A stretch of DNA of 64,000 nucleotides from Thermococcus sibiricus MM 739 (GTDB lineage: Archaea > Methanobacteriota_B > Thermococci > Thermococcales > Thermococcaceae). Both the position numbers and the translations under genes were made by a program. Below the pieces are notes generated by a model. It made no database searches. It was not told the DNA's origin and saw only the letters and a program-made list of their open reading frames with translations. The stretch is from positions 860,276 to 924,275 of the forward strand of contig NC_012883.1 in assembly GCF_000022545.1 (NCBI RefSeq), written 5' to 3'. Position 1 is the stretch's first letter; the number at the start of each line of letters is the position of its first letter. Below are positions 37,068 through 46,772 of this stretch, one piece after another.

Positions 37068-38447
37068 GTGATAGATGAAGCAATATTTGCTCTATATATG
37101 CTGGTGCTTTTGGGAATAGGAATTTGGACATACACAAGAGCTAAAACAGTCGAGGAATTTTTTGTCGCTGGTAGGAGACTAAAAACATGGTTAGCTACTG
37201 CAACAATCGCTGCTACTTGGATTGGAGGAGGAATCACCATTGGAGTCGCTGCTAAGGCATATGCCGGTAAAGGTATTTCCCTATGGGCAACCACACTTGG
37301 TCTTGGGAGTACTTTGATTCTCGTGGGTCTGTTTTATGCAAAGCCTTTGAGAAAAATGAAGCTATTAACTCTTGCGGATTTCTTTTCCGAGAGATTTGGA
37401 GGCAAAAAAGGTCTTAGCGGAACTGTAGGGTTCATTCTAGCATTGGCATACATTTTTGCTATCACTGCCCAAATAGTTGCCGGAGCTAGACTCATTCAAG
37501 TGGTTTTAGGATGGGACTATAAAACAGCAGCTATAGTCTCAGGGTTGATTGTCACGTTTTACACTATTCTAGGAGGACTTTGGTCAGTATCGCTAACAGA
37601 TTTTATCCAGTTGATCCTAGTCTTCGTAGGTGTCTTTGGTGCACTCATAATAGGAATTAATGCAGTCGGATTTGAAGCAACAGTTACCAAAGCAGAAGAG
37701 CTTGGGCTATTAGACTTTGGAAAAATAATTTTAGCATTTGACTTTTGGGCTCTTTTCATAGTGTTTGCTTTAGGAGATATTCCCGCGCCAGACTTAATGC
37801 AAAGGATCTTTGGATCAGATAGTGAAAAAACTGCTCAAATATCCTCCCTTCTGGGTGGAATATCATATTATGTGATGGGTATTCTCGCATTGTTGTTAGG
37901 TTCAATAGCTGCAGTGAAATTCCCAAACCTAAGTGATCCAGAACTTGCATTACCAATGCTTGTAAAATCTATGCTACCAGCGGGCATATCGGGCTTGGCA
38001 CTTGCTGGCCTAATGGCAGCTGTCATGAGTAATGCAGATAGTATGCTCCTAGCCCCAGGAACTTTAATTGCAAAAAACATATACAGAGACATTATTAATC
38101 CTCAAGCTAGTGATGAAGATGTCCTAAAAGTTTCTAGAATTTCCTTACTTGTCATAGGGATCTTTGCACTTATTTTATCTACTACAAGGTCAGGAATAGT
38201 AGAGTGGCTATATTTAGCATGGGACGTCATATTTGCTACAGCTTTCTTCCCGCTGACTCTTGGTCTCTGGTGGGACAAAACCACATATAAAGGAGCATTT
38301 GCAGGAGTAGTAGGAGGAGGTATTGCAAGAATTATCTTGGAAGCATTGACTCTTTCAGGTGCAATCTCACAGTGGTGGGTCGCAAGTTTAGGAGCCCCAT
38401 TAATTAGCTTGGTTCTTACAATAGCCCTTTCGTTCACTTCTGAATGA
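37068..38447 (+). CDS. Sodium:solute symporter (SSS family)
   Basis: A 459-residue membrane protein with roughly 12-13 helices. The family pattern includes VEEFFVAGRRLKTWLATATIAATWIGGG near the N-terminus, YTILGGLWSVSLTDFIQ in the middle, and GLALAGLMAAVMSNADSMLL with the conserved sodium-site Ser/Asn region. GTG at 37068 follows GGAGGTGAAAAATA. Substrate may be an amino acid, given the aminotransferase 53 bp upstream, but proline/acetate-type substrates cannot be separated by sequence alone. Confidence 0.9.
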   Translation: MIDEAIFALYMLVLLGIGIWTYTRAKTVEEFFVAGRRLKTWLATATIAATWIGGGITIGVAAKAYAGKGISLWATTLGLGSTLILVGLFYAKPLRKMKLLTLADFFSERFGGKKGLSGTVGFILALAYIFAITAQIVAGARLIQVVLGWDYKTAAIVSGLIVTFYTILGGLWSVSLTDFIQLILVFVGVFGALIIGINAVGFEATVTKAEELGLLDFGKIILAFDFWALFIVFALGDIPAPDLMQRIFGSDSEKTAQISSLLGGISYYVMGILALLLGSIAAVKFPNLSDPELALPMLVKSMLPAGISGLALAGLMAAVMSNADSMLLAPGTLIAKNIYRDIINPQASDEDVLKVSRISLLVIGIFALILSTTRSGIVEWLYLAWDVIFATAFFPLTLGLWWDKTTYKGAFAGVVGGGIARIILEALTLSGAISQWWVASLGAPLISLVLTIALSFTSE

Positions 38448-38598
38448 GATTTACTACTGTCTTGCCTTTTAATTTTGTTTTTCCATGAAATTTGAAACTA
38501 TTAATCTAAAACTTCAATCAGGCACATGTATATGCAAAAGATCATCAATGCAAAAATTCTTATACTCACTCTTCTAAAGCATTTTAGAGAGGGATACC

Positions 38599-41500
38599 AT
38601 GACTACACTAATAATCGCAGAGAAACCCAATGTTGCCAAGAAAATTGCATATGCACTTGCTGAACGGAAACCAATTCGAAAAACAATTGGAAAAGTGCCC
38701 TATTATGAGCTTACTCGAGACGGGAAGAAAATAATAGTTGCTCCTGCAGTGGGCCATCTTTTTTCTCTCGCTCCAAAAGAGAGAACTTATGGATATCCTG
38801 TCTTTGATATTGATTGGGTACCAGTTTATTTAGCAGAGAAAGGGAAAAGCTATACAAAGGATTACATAAAAGCCCTCAAAGAACTAGCCAAACAAGCAGA
38901 TGAGTTTGTGATTGCATGTGATTATGATACAGAGGGTGAAGTGATCGGTTACACCGCATTAAAGTATGCGTGTGGGGTTGAACCCTCAAAAGCAAAAAGG
39001 ATGAAGTTTTCTGCTCTAACCAAACAAGACCTTCTAAGAGCTTGGTATAATCTCGAGCCCACAATAAACTTCGGAATGGCTGATGCAGGGATAACTAGAC
39101 ATATTTTAGATTGGTACTGGGGTGTAAACCTGTCAAGGGCCTTAAGTTCTGCTATACGGAAGAGCAGTGGGAAATGGCATGTTCTCTCTACCGGTAGAGT
39201 CCAGGGCCCTACTCTCAAATTTTTAGTGGATAGAGAAAAGGAAATCGAAAACTTTGTCCCCACTCCTTACTGGGTCATAAAAATGATTCTCGAAAAAAAT
39301 GGGGAACAATATACTGCAAATTATGAAAAAGATCGTATTCTAAACGAAGAAGAAGCCAAAAGAATTGTTGAAGAGGCTAAAAAAGGCCCTGCCTTTGTAG
39401 AGAAAATTGAGATTACTCAACAAAAGAGAAGCCCTCCATATCCATTTGACCTAGGGACCCTTCAAAGAGAGTCCTATTCCGCCTTTGGTTATAGCCCCAA
39501 AAAAACATTAGAGATAGCACAGAAGCTCTATGAGAAAGGTTACTGCCTTCACCCAGATTCGCTCATACCAACTCCCAAGGGAGTGAAAAAAATCGAAGAG
39601 CTACCCAAGGAAGGTGAAGTCTTCGCCCTTGACTTTGACCTCAAGTTGTCAAGGGCACGATACAGGCTACTCGAAAGGGATGCAGACGAGCTCATGTATA
39701 AGGTTACCCTTAGCGATAGAACTGAGCTTTATCTAACAGGGGATCATCCAGTTCTGGCTTATCGGGATGACAGGCTAATATTCGTGCCCGCTGAGGAACT
39801 CAAAGATGATGACCAGGTAGTGCTTCTCATAAACCCTTGGAAGTTCCAGAGTGCGAGCGAAACTCCAAAGCTGTTTGATTTTATCCTCAAAAACGCCTCC
39901 TCCATGAAGGATTACATTCTCTATGATCAATCATTTGGTTCCGTTATAAGGAATAGGATAAAGAAAGCTGGATTGAAAGTGGAAATCCTGTGGAAGTTCA
40001 AAATTAAGGAACCTACATATTACAAATATCTCAGAGGCAAAATGCCAGTTCCTGTATTTAAGTTCCTTATAGAGAGAGGGGTAATCTCAAAGGAAGAAGC
40101 GAGAGAAGTTTTTAAAGGATTCTCATACAGTACCTCATTATCTGCGGTTTCGTTTGAGTTCAATGAAGACTTCTGGTACTTGTATGGCTTTGTAGTTGGG
40201 GACTGCCATCTTGATAAAAGGGGTCAGATAACAATAGGCGCCAGGGATAGAACAGAAGAAACTATAATGGCTATTCAGGAAGTTGCGAATTCTATAGGTG
40301 TTCGATTTGCTTATGATTCAAGATACAAGATAATACGCCTCGGTAGCAAGTCTCTGGTGAGACTGTTTGAACTCCTTGGCTGTCCATATGGAAACAAAAT
40401 GAAAATATTTGAGATTCCCGGTGAGGTAATGGCAAAACCCGGATGGATGGCTTCGTTCTTAGCTGGCTACTACGATGCTGATAGTCACATTGGAACCAAG
40501 TCAACAGGCGGTAGAAAATCACTGTCTCCTCAAATCGTTTTAACCTCTAAGAACAGAAGAGCAATATACACAGTTAAACTCATGTGGCAGTTGCTCGGTG
40601 TTGGCACCTATCTGTGGGAGAGAAAAGACAAAAATGGGAATCTCATGGCCTACGAGCTTAAAGTGTATTCGCGGGATTCTCTCAAGTTCTATGAGATTAT
40701 GAAGGACCACCTACGAGTGAAAAGGTGTGATTTGGAAAAGGTTCGAAATGCTGCGATCAGGAAGAGAAAATCTTATTCCCATCACTACAGTGTGCTGAAG
40801 GTTACAGACTGGAATGGCAAGCTAAAGAGCAATAAAAAGCTTTGGAAAGAGTTTGACATTTCCAACCAAACAGCTCACGGGAGGGGGATAAGTCTCGACA
40901 AGCTCAGAAGGATCAGAGATTACCTGACCGATGAAGACCTCCGCAGGATTGCCACGGGGGACGTTTACATTCTTGGGATAAAGTCCATCGAGAAGTTTCA
41001 CTATTGTGGTAAGGTCTACGACCTTGTCGTTGAGGATTATCATAACTTCATCGCCAATGGTGTCGTCGTTCACAACTGTTCCTATCCGAGGACAAGCTCT
41101 CAAAAGCTCCCAAAGAACCTAAACTTCCGCTCTATAATCCAAAACCTGGCAAAAATTCCAGAGTATAAACCTCACGCTCATGAGCTCTTAGGAAAAGGAA
41201 TTTTAAAACCAGTTGAAGGCAAGAAAGATGACCCTGCCCATCCAGCCATATACCCAACAGGTGAAGTACCAAAGCCAGGAGACTTAAACAAAGACGAACA
41301 AAATCTCTATGATTTGATTGTTAGACGATTTCTTGCAGCATTTGCAGAACCAGCGATTAGAGAGAGTATGAAGATTATTATAAATTCAAACAAGCATCAT
41401 TTCATTCTTAACGGCTCAAGAACAATTAAAGAGGGATGGCTTAAGATTTATGGAAAATATGTAAAGTTTGATGAAGTTATTCTCCCAAAATTTGAGAAAG

Positions 41501-42285
41501 GAGAAAAAGTGAATGTCATTCAGATAAAAAAAGAGAAAAAGAAAACCAAACCTCCTGCAAGGTATTCTCCTGCTAGCATTATTAAAAAAATGGAAGACTT
41601 GGGAATCGGAACAAAAGCAACAAGAGCTCAGATTCTGGAAACTCTTTACTCCAGAGGATACATAGAGGGGAAAAAGAAAATAAAAGTCACTCCTCTTGGT
41701 ATAAAAGTCATTGAGGCCCTAGAAAATAATGTCCCAGATATCATAAGTGTTGAACTTACAAGGGAATTTGAACAAAAAATGGAAGAGATTATGGCAAGAA
41801 AACTAAAAAAAGAGAGGGTAATTGAAGAATCAAAAACAGCCCTAATCAAAGTACTAAAAGAGTTCAAAAACAAAGAAGGTGAGATCGGAAAGAAACTCCT
41901 TGAAACTTTCCTCGAAAATGAGAAAAACAAGAAGAGCAAAAGAAAGAATGTAAAAGAACTAAAGCCAGAGGAAGAAAAAGTCATACAAGTGGAAGCGGAT
42001 TTTGAGAACAAAGGAAAAGAGAAGATAATAGTGGGGAGCTGTCCCAAGTGTGGAGGGGATCTGGTTGTTAGATATAACAGGAGAACTGGAAAAAGGTTTG
42101 TAGGCTGTTCTAATTGGCCAAATTGTAATGTGACATACCCCTTACTTCAAAGGGGGCAGATAATACCAACTGGAAAAACTTGTTCAGAATGTGGAAATGC
42201 ACCAATAATAAAAATCAAGGAACGTAATAGGGAATATGAAGTCTGTCTTGATATGAACTGCAACAAAAATAGGAAAAAGAAATGA
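38599..42285 (+). CDS. topA: DNA topoisomerase I (type IA), precursor containing an intein
   Basis: The 1228-residue precursor yields a 717-residue topoisomerase after removal of a 511-residue intein. N-extein: Toprim domain with [19 protein letters not shown] and the metal-binding [13 protein letters not shown]-extein begins CSYPRTSSQ; its Tyr829 (precursor numbering) is the DNA-linking catalytic tyrosine. Two C-terminal zinc fingers occur ([10 protein letters not shown]...CSNWPNC and CSECGNAP...CLDMNC). The enzyme relaxes negatively supercoiled DNA. Interruption directly beside the active site means no activity before splicing. ATG preceded by GAGAGGG. Confidence 0.95.
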   Translation: MTTLIIAEKPNVAKKIAYALAERKPIRKTIGKVPYYELTRDGKKIIVAPAVGHLFSLAPKERTYGYPVFDIDWVPVYLAEKGKSYTKDYIKALKELAKQADEFVIACDYDTEGEVIGYTALKYACGVEPSKAKRMKFSALTKQDLLRAWYNLEPTINFGMADAGITRHILDWYWGVNLSRALSSAIRKSSGKWHVLSTGRVQGPTLKFLVDREKEIENFVPTPYWVIKMILEKNGEQYTANYEKDRILNEEEAKRIVEEAKKGPAFVEKIEITQQKRSPPYPFDLGTLQRESYSAFGYSPKKTLEIAQKLYEKGYCLHPDSLIPTPKGVKKIEELPKEGEVFALDFDLKLSRARYRLLERDADELMYKVTLSDRTELYLTGDHPVLAYRDDRLIFVPAEELKDDDQVVLLINPWKFQSASETPKLFDFILKNASSMKDYILYDQSFGSVIRNRIKKAGLKVEILWKFKIKEPTYYKYLRGKMPVPVFKFLIERGVISKEEAREVFKGFSYSTSLSAVSFEFNEDFWYLYGFVVGDCHLDKRGQITIGARDRTEETIMAIQEVANSIGVRFAYDSRYKIIRLGSKSLVRLFELLGCPYGNKMKIFEIPGEVMAKPGWMASFLAGYYDADSHIGTKSTGGRKSLSPQIVLTSKNRRAIYTVKLMWQLLGVGTYLWERKDKNGNLMAYELKVYSRDSLKFYEIMKDHLRVKRCDLEKVRNAAIRKRKSYSHHYSVLKVTDWNGKLKSNKKLWKEFDISNQTAHGRGISLDKLRRIRDYLTDEDLRRIATGDVYILGIKSIEKFHYCGKVYDLVVEDYHNFIANGVVVHNCSYPRTSSQKLPKNLNFRSIIQNLAKIPEYKPHAHELLGKGILKPVEGKKDDPAHPAIYPTGEVPKPGDLNKDEQNLYDLIVRRFLAAFAEPAIRESMKIIINSNKHHFILNGSRTIKEGWLKIYGKYVKFDEVILPKFEKGEKVNVIQIKKEKKKTKPPARYSPASIIKKMEDLGIGTKATRAQILETLYSRGYIEGKKKIKVTPLGIKVIEALENNVPDIISVELTREFEQKMEEIMARKLKKERVIEESKTALIKVLKEFKNKEGEIGKKLLETFLENEKNKKSKRKNVKELKPEEEKVIQVEADFENKGKEKIIVGSCPKCGGDLVVRYNRRTGKRFVGCSNWPNCNVTYPLLQRGQIIPTGKTCSECGNAPIIKIKERNREYEVCLDMNCNKNRKKK
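39544..41076 (+). other. Topoisomerase I intein with LAGLIDADG homing endonuclease
   Basis: The intein spans precursor residues 316-826 (511 aa). Splicing blocks: Cys316 with [20 protein letters not shown] (block A), [10 protein letters not shown] (block B, TxxH type), [16 protein letters not shown] (block F) and VVVHN at the end, with +1 Cys827. Two dodecapeptide motifs, [12 protein letters not shown] (~528) and [12 protein letters not shown] (~620), identify a DOD endonuclease with both acidic residues present, so it may be active. The insertion site lies two residues before the catalytic tyrosine. Confidence 0.95.
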
Positions 42286-42296
42286 ATTAAAAGAAG

Positions 42297-43490
42297 TTAG
42301 AGAAGCTCTTTAAGAAGTGCAATTCTTCTTGGACTCATTAACACTTTTGGGTGTTTAAGCAGTGTTTTAATGACCTCCGAGTAGCGGCCTCCTGCAATTT
42401 TCTCCGCATCTATACCACTGAGTGTTTGTATAAAAACGTCTAGATCTTCATCTGTTAGGTGTTCTACCACCTTTCTAACTCTTAAAACGCGCTCAAGACG
42501 TTTTCCATCTTTTTCCCACCATTCTGTGGTATAGTTCTTTAGAAGCTCAAAGTTTTCTTCTTTTAGAGCCTCAACTATCCATTTGCTTGCTATTGCTCCG
42601 GCTTCCATAGCCTCCGCCATGCCCCCACCATGCATTGGATTTACCTGTCTTGCTGCATCTCCTACTACTAAAACATTGTTTTTGACAAGTTCCTTCAAGA
42701 AGCCTCCAACTGGAATGACTCCAACGTTTACTTCAAGGATTTTCTTGAATGGTATGTTATTCTCTTTAAGCCACTTGTCAAGGTAGTATTTTGCAGTCAT
42801 TGGGTTGTCAGAATTGATTCCAACACCAACGTTTGCTCTATCTTCGTCCTTTGGAAATACCCATACGTATCCTCTAGGAGCCACATTATTTCCAAACCAA
42901 AGGTGAATTAAATCAGGATCAAACCCTTCTATAAGCATTTCATATTCATAAGCAGAATCAAACTCATGCGGAGGAGCATAAGTGTTAATCCCTGCCTTTC
43001 TGGCTATAGTGCTTTCAACACCATCGGCTGCTACTAATATATCTGCACGTATCTCTATTGGTTCCCCTTCCTTCTTAGCCTTTATCCCAATTATTTTCCC
43101 ATCTTCTCTTATAACATCAGTTGCCTCAGTTCTGGGAAGTACGTCTGCTCCAGCCCTCGCAGCGTAGAATGCAAGCATCTTGTCGAAAACCTTCCGTTCT
43201 AGGATAACCCCACTAACTCTACTGTACCTCATTTCAAGAGTATAACCGCTTGGAGAGTAAAGACGTGCCCCATAAATTTCACGATTAATGAAACGCTTAT
43301 CATAGGGAATGTTATGTTTTTCAAACACACCTATATTAATGCCCTCAGCACACTGTTTTGGTGCACCTATAGCGGGTTTTTTATCTATAAGAAGAACGGA
43401 GTGCCCTTCTTTAGCAACGTTTCTCGCTACAATGGGCCCTGCTATTCCTGCACCAACCACTACTACATCGTATTTCATTATTTCGCTCAT
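42297..43490 (-). CDS. Geranylgeranyl reductase family flavoprotein
   Basis: A 397-residue FAD enzyme: [23 protein letters not shown] (dinucleotide-binding fold), a conserved [10 protein letters not shown] segment near residue 47, VAADGVES, and [23 protein letters not shown]. It probably saturates geranylgeranyl chains of archaeal ether lipids. The ferredoxin gene overlapping its start by 4 bp would supply electrons. The start ATG follows GAGGGG. Confidence 0.9.
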   Translation of the reverse strand: MSEIMKYDVVVVGAGIAGPIVARNVAKEGHSVLLIDKKPAIGAPKQCAEGINIGVFEKHNIPYDKRFINREIYGARLYSPSGYTLEMRYSRVSGVILERKVFDKMLAFYAARAGADVLPRTEATDVIREDGKIIGIKAKKEGEPIEIRADILVAADGVESTIARKAGINTYAPPHEFDSAYEYEMLIEGFDPDLIHLWFGNNVAPRGYVWVFPKDEDRANVGVGINSDNPMTAKYYLDKWLKENNIPFKKILEVNVGVIPVGGFLKELVKNNVLVVGDAARQVNPMHGGGMAEAMEAGAIASKWIVEALKEENFELLKNYTTEWWEKDGKRLERVLRVRKVVEHLTDEDLDVFIQTLSGIDAEKIAGGRYSEVIKTLLKHPKVLMSPRRIALLKELL

Positions 43491-43690
43491 GTTTTCCCCT
43501 CCACTACTTCAGCTTCTAATGCTCCAACGGGACATGCTGTTACACATATTCTGCATGAAATACATTTATCTTGAAAGAACTCCCATTTGGAAGAGCTTAC
43601 TTTTATTGCAAGTGAAGGGCAGACCCCCGCACATCCCCCACATAGGTAGCACTTATCCTCATTTACAATGATTCTAATCTTCTCTGTCAT
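43487..43690 (-). CDS. 2[4Fe-4S] ferredoxin
   Basis: A 67-residue protein with two CxxCxxCxxxCP motifs: [12 protein letters not shown] (~14-25) and [12 protein letters not shown] (~43-54). It carries electrons between cytoplasmic redox enzymes. The stop overlaps the geranylgeranyl reductase start, so the two are translationally coupled; electron donation to that reductase is the likely role. ATG follows GGAGGG. Confidence 0.93.
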   Translation of the reverse strand: MTEKIRIIVNEDKCYLCGGCAGVCPSLAIKVSSSKWEFFQDKCISCRICVTACPVGALEAEVVEGKT

Positions 43691-43714
43691 GAAGAACCCT
43701 CCGCTCTATTTCTC

Positions 43715-44389
43715 TTATAGCGCTTCTTTGTCAATCTTAATTATATTCTTTTTTATGATTATCGGTACTACCTTAGAGAGTTCTTCAACTTTTTCTCTTA
43801 CCTCTCTTTCTTTGAGGTTTAATACATCGCTTAGATCCTCAACAGTCGCAGTGTCGTAAAGCAAAAGATAATGGAGGATTGCAAGCTGTGTCATGTCCCC
43901 CACTTCTTTTAGATATTTATCCTTAAGGTTTTTCATAAGGTTATTTCTATAGCTTTCAATATTTTTCAAAGCTTCAATAACCTGTTCGAGTTTTTTGTTT
44001 GCATTAATGAACGCCTTTATCATAGAATGAAGATCCTGTGGAAACTTTTCAAGCTCATTGAGTTTAATTTCTAATTTCTCAAGTTTCTCTGGTTCATCTA
44101 AGTCAAGTCCCTTATACCAAAAAATATTTGGGGTGATTGTTACTAGGAAGGTTTTGGATACTGCTATAGAATAATATTTTCGTGTGGGACCAATAAACCC
44201 TTCTTCTTTTTCATAAGATTTTAGAACTCTTTCTCTCTCCATGATTTTTAAGTGTCTTGAAACTGCTGTGGAAGAAACATTAACCTTGCTACTGAGCAAG
44301 CTGAAATAGCACTCCGTACATGTTAAGTGACTGAGCAAGTCCCTCCTCACCTTGTTGCCCAAGATGTAAAATATATCTGGTTCAGACAT
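43715..44389 (-). CDS. surR: Redox-responsive transcriptional regulator SurR
   Basis: A 224-residue ArsR-type winged-helix protein. The N-terminal HTH contains CTEC at residues 24-27, the CxxC redox switch of SurR, which loses DNA binding when oxidised by elemental sulfur. The HTH continues VNVSSTAVSRHLKIMERERV, followed by a long coiled region and a second HTH-like domain. The pair with the divergent pdo gene is the same as in Pyrococcus furiosus. SurR activates hydrogenase and represses sulfur-respiration genes. ATG 44389 follows GGTGAG. Its own promoter holds an extended SurR site. Confidence 0.92.
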   Translation of the reverse strand: MSEPDIFYILGNKVRRDLLSHLTCTECYFSLLSSKVNVSSTAVSRHLKIMERERVLKSYEKEEGFIGPTRKYYSIAVSKTFLVTITPNIFWYKGLDLDEPEKLEKLEIKLNELEKFPQDLHSMIKAFINANKKLEQVIEALKNIESYRNNLMKNLKDKYLKEVGDMTQLAILHYLLLYDTATVEDLSDVLNLKEREVREKVEELSKVVPIIIKKNIIKIDKEAL

Positions 44390-44439
44390 GTTGCTCACCT
44401 ACCCAAATCTGTATCGTAAAGTTTATATACTGTCATCTT

Positions 44440-44456
44440 AACCTCTGGTTGAAAAC
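44440..44456 (-). promoter_or_regulatory. Extended SurR binding site upstream of surR
   Basis: On the minus strand it reads GTT-TTC-AAC-CAGAG-GTT, an exact fit to GTTn3AACn5GTT. It lies upstream of the surR TATA element (TATATAAAC, about 44421-44430), the position expected for activation. Confidence 0.75.
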
Positions 44457-44511
44457 CCTAAATTTGTAAAGCCTTCGTATGTAGGTTGCACCCGAAGGTT
44501 AAAAAGCTTTA

Positions 44512-44520
44512 GTTTGAAAC
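44512..44520 (+). promoter_or_regulatory. SurR half-site in the pdo promoter
   Basis: GTTTGAAAC is a perfect palindromic GTTn3AAC. It lies between a TATA-like TTAAAAAG (about 44499-44506) and the pdo ATG, overlapping the expected transcription start, a position that fits repression. GGAGGTG follows as ribosome site. Confidence 0.65.
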
Positions 44521-44539
44521 TGGTTGGAGGTGTGTAAGA

Positions 44540-45214
44540 ATGGCACTCATTAGTGATGGAGATAAGAAGATAATTAAGGAGGAATTCTTTTCAAAGCTTG
44601 TTAATCCAGTTAAACTACTGGTATTCATAGGAAAAGACCACTGCCAATACTGTGATCAACTAAAACAGCTTGTTGAAGAGATAAGTGAGTTAAGCGATCT
44701 TGTAACATACGAACTTCATGACTTTGACAGTGAAAAAGAATTAGCAGAAAAGTACAGAATAGACATTGCTCCTGCAGTTGTAATGACACAAAATGGAAAG
44801 GATCTTGGCGTCAGGTATTTCGGGCTTCCTGCCGGCCATGAGTTTGGATCCTTCCTTGAGGATATCGTGGACGTTTCAAAAGGTGAGACTGATCTTTCAG
44901 AAGAAACCAAAGAAGCCCTTAAAGAAATAAACAAGGATGTGCAGATCTACGTTTTCGTTACTCCAACATGTCCATACTGTCCAATGGCAGTAAGAATGGC
45001 ACACAAATTTGCAATTGAGCATGCCCTTGCTGGCAATGACAGAATACTTGGTGACATGATAGAGGCCATTGAATTTCCCGAGCTTGCCGAGCAATATGGA
45101 GTTATGGCAGTGCCAAAAGTTGTTATCAAAGTAAATGGTGAGGACAAAATCTCATTTGAAGGGGCCTATCCCGAGAAAATGTTCCTCGAAAAGCTTCTTG
45201 AAGCTCTCGAATGA
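44540..45214 (+). CDS. pdo: Protein disulfide oxidoreductase (glutaredoxin-like, two thioredoxin folds)
   Basis: A 224-residue protein of two tandem thioredoxin folds, with CQYC (~36-39) in the first and CPYC (~145-148) in the second. The cis-proline loops appear as IAPAVV and AVPKVV. It catalyses disulfide exchange, helping disulfide formation in hyperthermophile cytosol and thiol redox balance with NADPH-dependent reductases. Divergent from surR with SurR sites between them. Confidence 0.95.
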   Translation: MALISDGDKKIIKEEFFSKLVNPVKLLVFIGKDHCQYCDQLKQLVEEISELSDLVTYELHDFDSEKELAEKYRIDIAPAVVMTQNGKDLGVRYFGLPAGHEFGSFLEDIVDVSKGETDLSEETKEALKEINKDVQIYVFVTPTCPYCPMAVRMAHKFAIEHALAGNDRILGDMIEAIEFPELAEQYGVMAVPKVVIKVNGEDKISFEGAYPEKMFLEKLLEALE

Positions 45215-45279
45215 AATCTGTTCTTTTATTATTTTATTCCAAAGAAATAGTTATAGAAAAGAAAATTTTCTAAAATAGA

Positions 45280-46527
45280 TCATTCGATATCCAAGATTTT
45301 CCTTAACTCATCAGTCTTTAGAAATTTTCCATTGTCGTATATTAACTCTCCACCGACGAAAACTTTTTCTACATCACTTCCTTTAGCTGAATAGACAAGA
45401 TGAGAAAGCATATTCTCCCTTGGCAAAAAGTGGAGTTTTCTTGTGTTTATGAGCACCAAATCAGCAAGATATCCATTTTCTATAAGGCCTGCTTTTAGGT
45501 TTAGAGCCTTGGCTCCTCCTAATGTCGCCCAGTAAAAGACATCCTTTGCAGTAGGCATTATCGGATTGTTATTTTTCACTTTATTTAAAATAGCTGCAAA
45601 TTTCATCTCCAGAATCATGTCCATGGAGTTATTAGAAACTGCACAATCATTTCCGAGAGCTATTTTACCACCGAGTTTCCAGATGTCAAGTATGGGCCCA
45701 ACATAACCTTCCAGTTTTGCTAAACTTACAGGACAATGAACCAAAGTTGCATTACTCTTTGCATAGAGTTTAACTTCTTCTTTAGATAGATAAATCCCAT
45801 GAACTCCAATAAAATTGGCTTTTAAAGTCCCTGTGTTTTTTAAGTATTCGACCGGTGAAAGGCCTTCTCTTTCTTTAACTCTAAGTACTTCTTCCCTACT
45901 TTGGGAAACATGCATATGGATTAAAGCCTCTTTCTTCTCTGCCAGTTCTTTGGTTTCCATTAAAAGGTCTTTCGACACTGTATCGGTTGCGTGAGGGGCC
46001 AATGTTGCATTTATGAGACTATCTTTATCCTTCCACTTCTCGAAGAATTTAAAGCCAAGTTTAGGGTCTGCAATTGGCATGTCAACAAGATCCATCATTG
46101 TCTGACCGATAAAGGCCCTAACACCAAGCTTTTTAGCAGCTTTCGCTATTTGCCATGCAAAGAAATAATGATCATTTATAGTTGTAGAACCATTTGCGAT
46201 AGCTTCGGCAATTCCTATTAGGGCCCACTTATAAATTTCCTCTTCATTCCATTCCTTTTCCATAGGCCATATTACATCATTAAGCCACTTATCCAGGGGC
46301 ATGTCATCTCCAAAGCCTCTAAACCTATTCATGGCCACGTGCGTATGAGCATTCGCCAGACCCGGAATTAAAAGGTATCCTTTACCTCCATAAACTTCAT
46401 CAACATCAAATTCCCCTATATTTTTTGAAGAGATTATGTTGACTATTATATCCCCTTCTATTAAAACTGCCACATCTTTTTTGAGTCCATTGACATCAAG
46501 AACATAATCAGCAACAATTGCCTTCAT
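45280..46527 (-). CDS. mtaD: 5-methylthioadenosine/S-adenosylhomocysteine deaminase
   Basis: A 415-residue metal-dependent amidohydrolase: LIPGLANAHTHVAMNRFRGFGDDMPLDKWL (first metal-binding HxH), HMHVSQSREEV, GVHGIYLSKEE, ALGNDCAVSNNSMDMI (Asp ligand), and a C-terminal GYLADLVLI. The family removes the amino group from MTA or SAH, dealing with products of SAM use. ATG follows GGAGGG. Confidence 0.88.
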   Translation of the reverse strand: MKAIVADYVLDVNGLKKDVAVLIEGDIIVNIISSKNIGEFDVDEVYGGKGYLLIPGLANAHTHVAMNRFRGFGDDMPLDKWLNDVIWPMEKEWNEEEIYKWALIGIAEAIANGSTTINDHYFFAWQIAKAAKKLGVRAFIGQTMMDLVDMPIADPKLGFKFFEKWKDKDSLINATLAPHATDTVSKDLLMETKELAEKKEALIHMHVSQSREEVLRVKEREGLSPVEYLKNTGTLKANFIGVHGIYLSKEEVKLYAKSNATLVHCPVSLAKLEGYVGPILDIWKLGGKIALGNDCAVSNNSMDMILEMKFAAILNKVKNNNPIMPTAKDVFYWATLGGAKALNLKAGLIENGYLADLVLINTRKLHFLPRENMLSHLVYSAKGSDVEKVFVGGELIYDNGKFLKTDELRKILDIE

Positions 46528-46640
46528 TTTTATTCCCTCCTGGAAATTAACTTTTGAATGGCAATATATTTAAATTCTATGCCAGACTGACAATTCTAAA
46601 AGCGAAGGTTTTAAATATGATTTTACAAGTTAGTGTTGTG

Positions 46641-46709
46641 ATGAATATGCCGTTAATATTTGAAGTAAAGGGCAGAAAATTCCTTGCAAAAGTTCTCTGG
46701 AATAATTGA
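46641..46709 (+). CDS. Possible leaderless short ORF or gene remnant ahead of asnS (22 aa)
   Basis: TTTAAATA at 46610-46617 is a clear TATA box placed so that transcription would begin at about the ATG 46641; no ribosome site is present. The frame encodes 22 residues starting MNMPLIFEVKGRKFLAKV and stops at 46707. It reads like the first beta strands of a small-domain protein, so it may be a truncated gene, or a leader peptide for asnS 64 bp downstream. Confidence 0.3.
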   Translation: MNMPLIFEVKGRKFLAKVLWNN

Positions 46710-46772
46710 CTCTCTTCTGGGATAAATTAATAAAGTCAACAATGAAAATTCAAGCAAGATTGGAGGTGTTTT

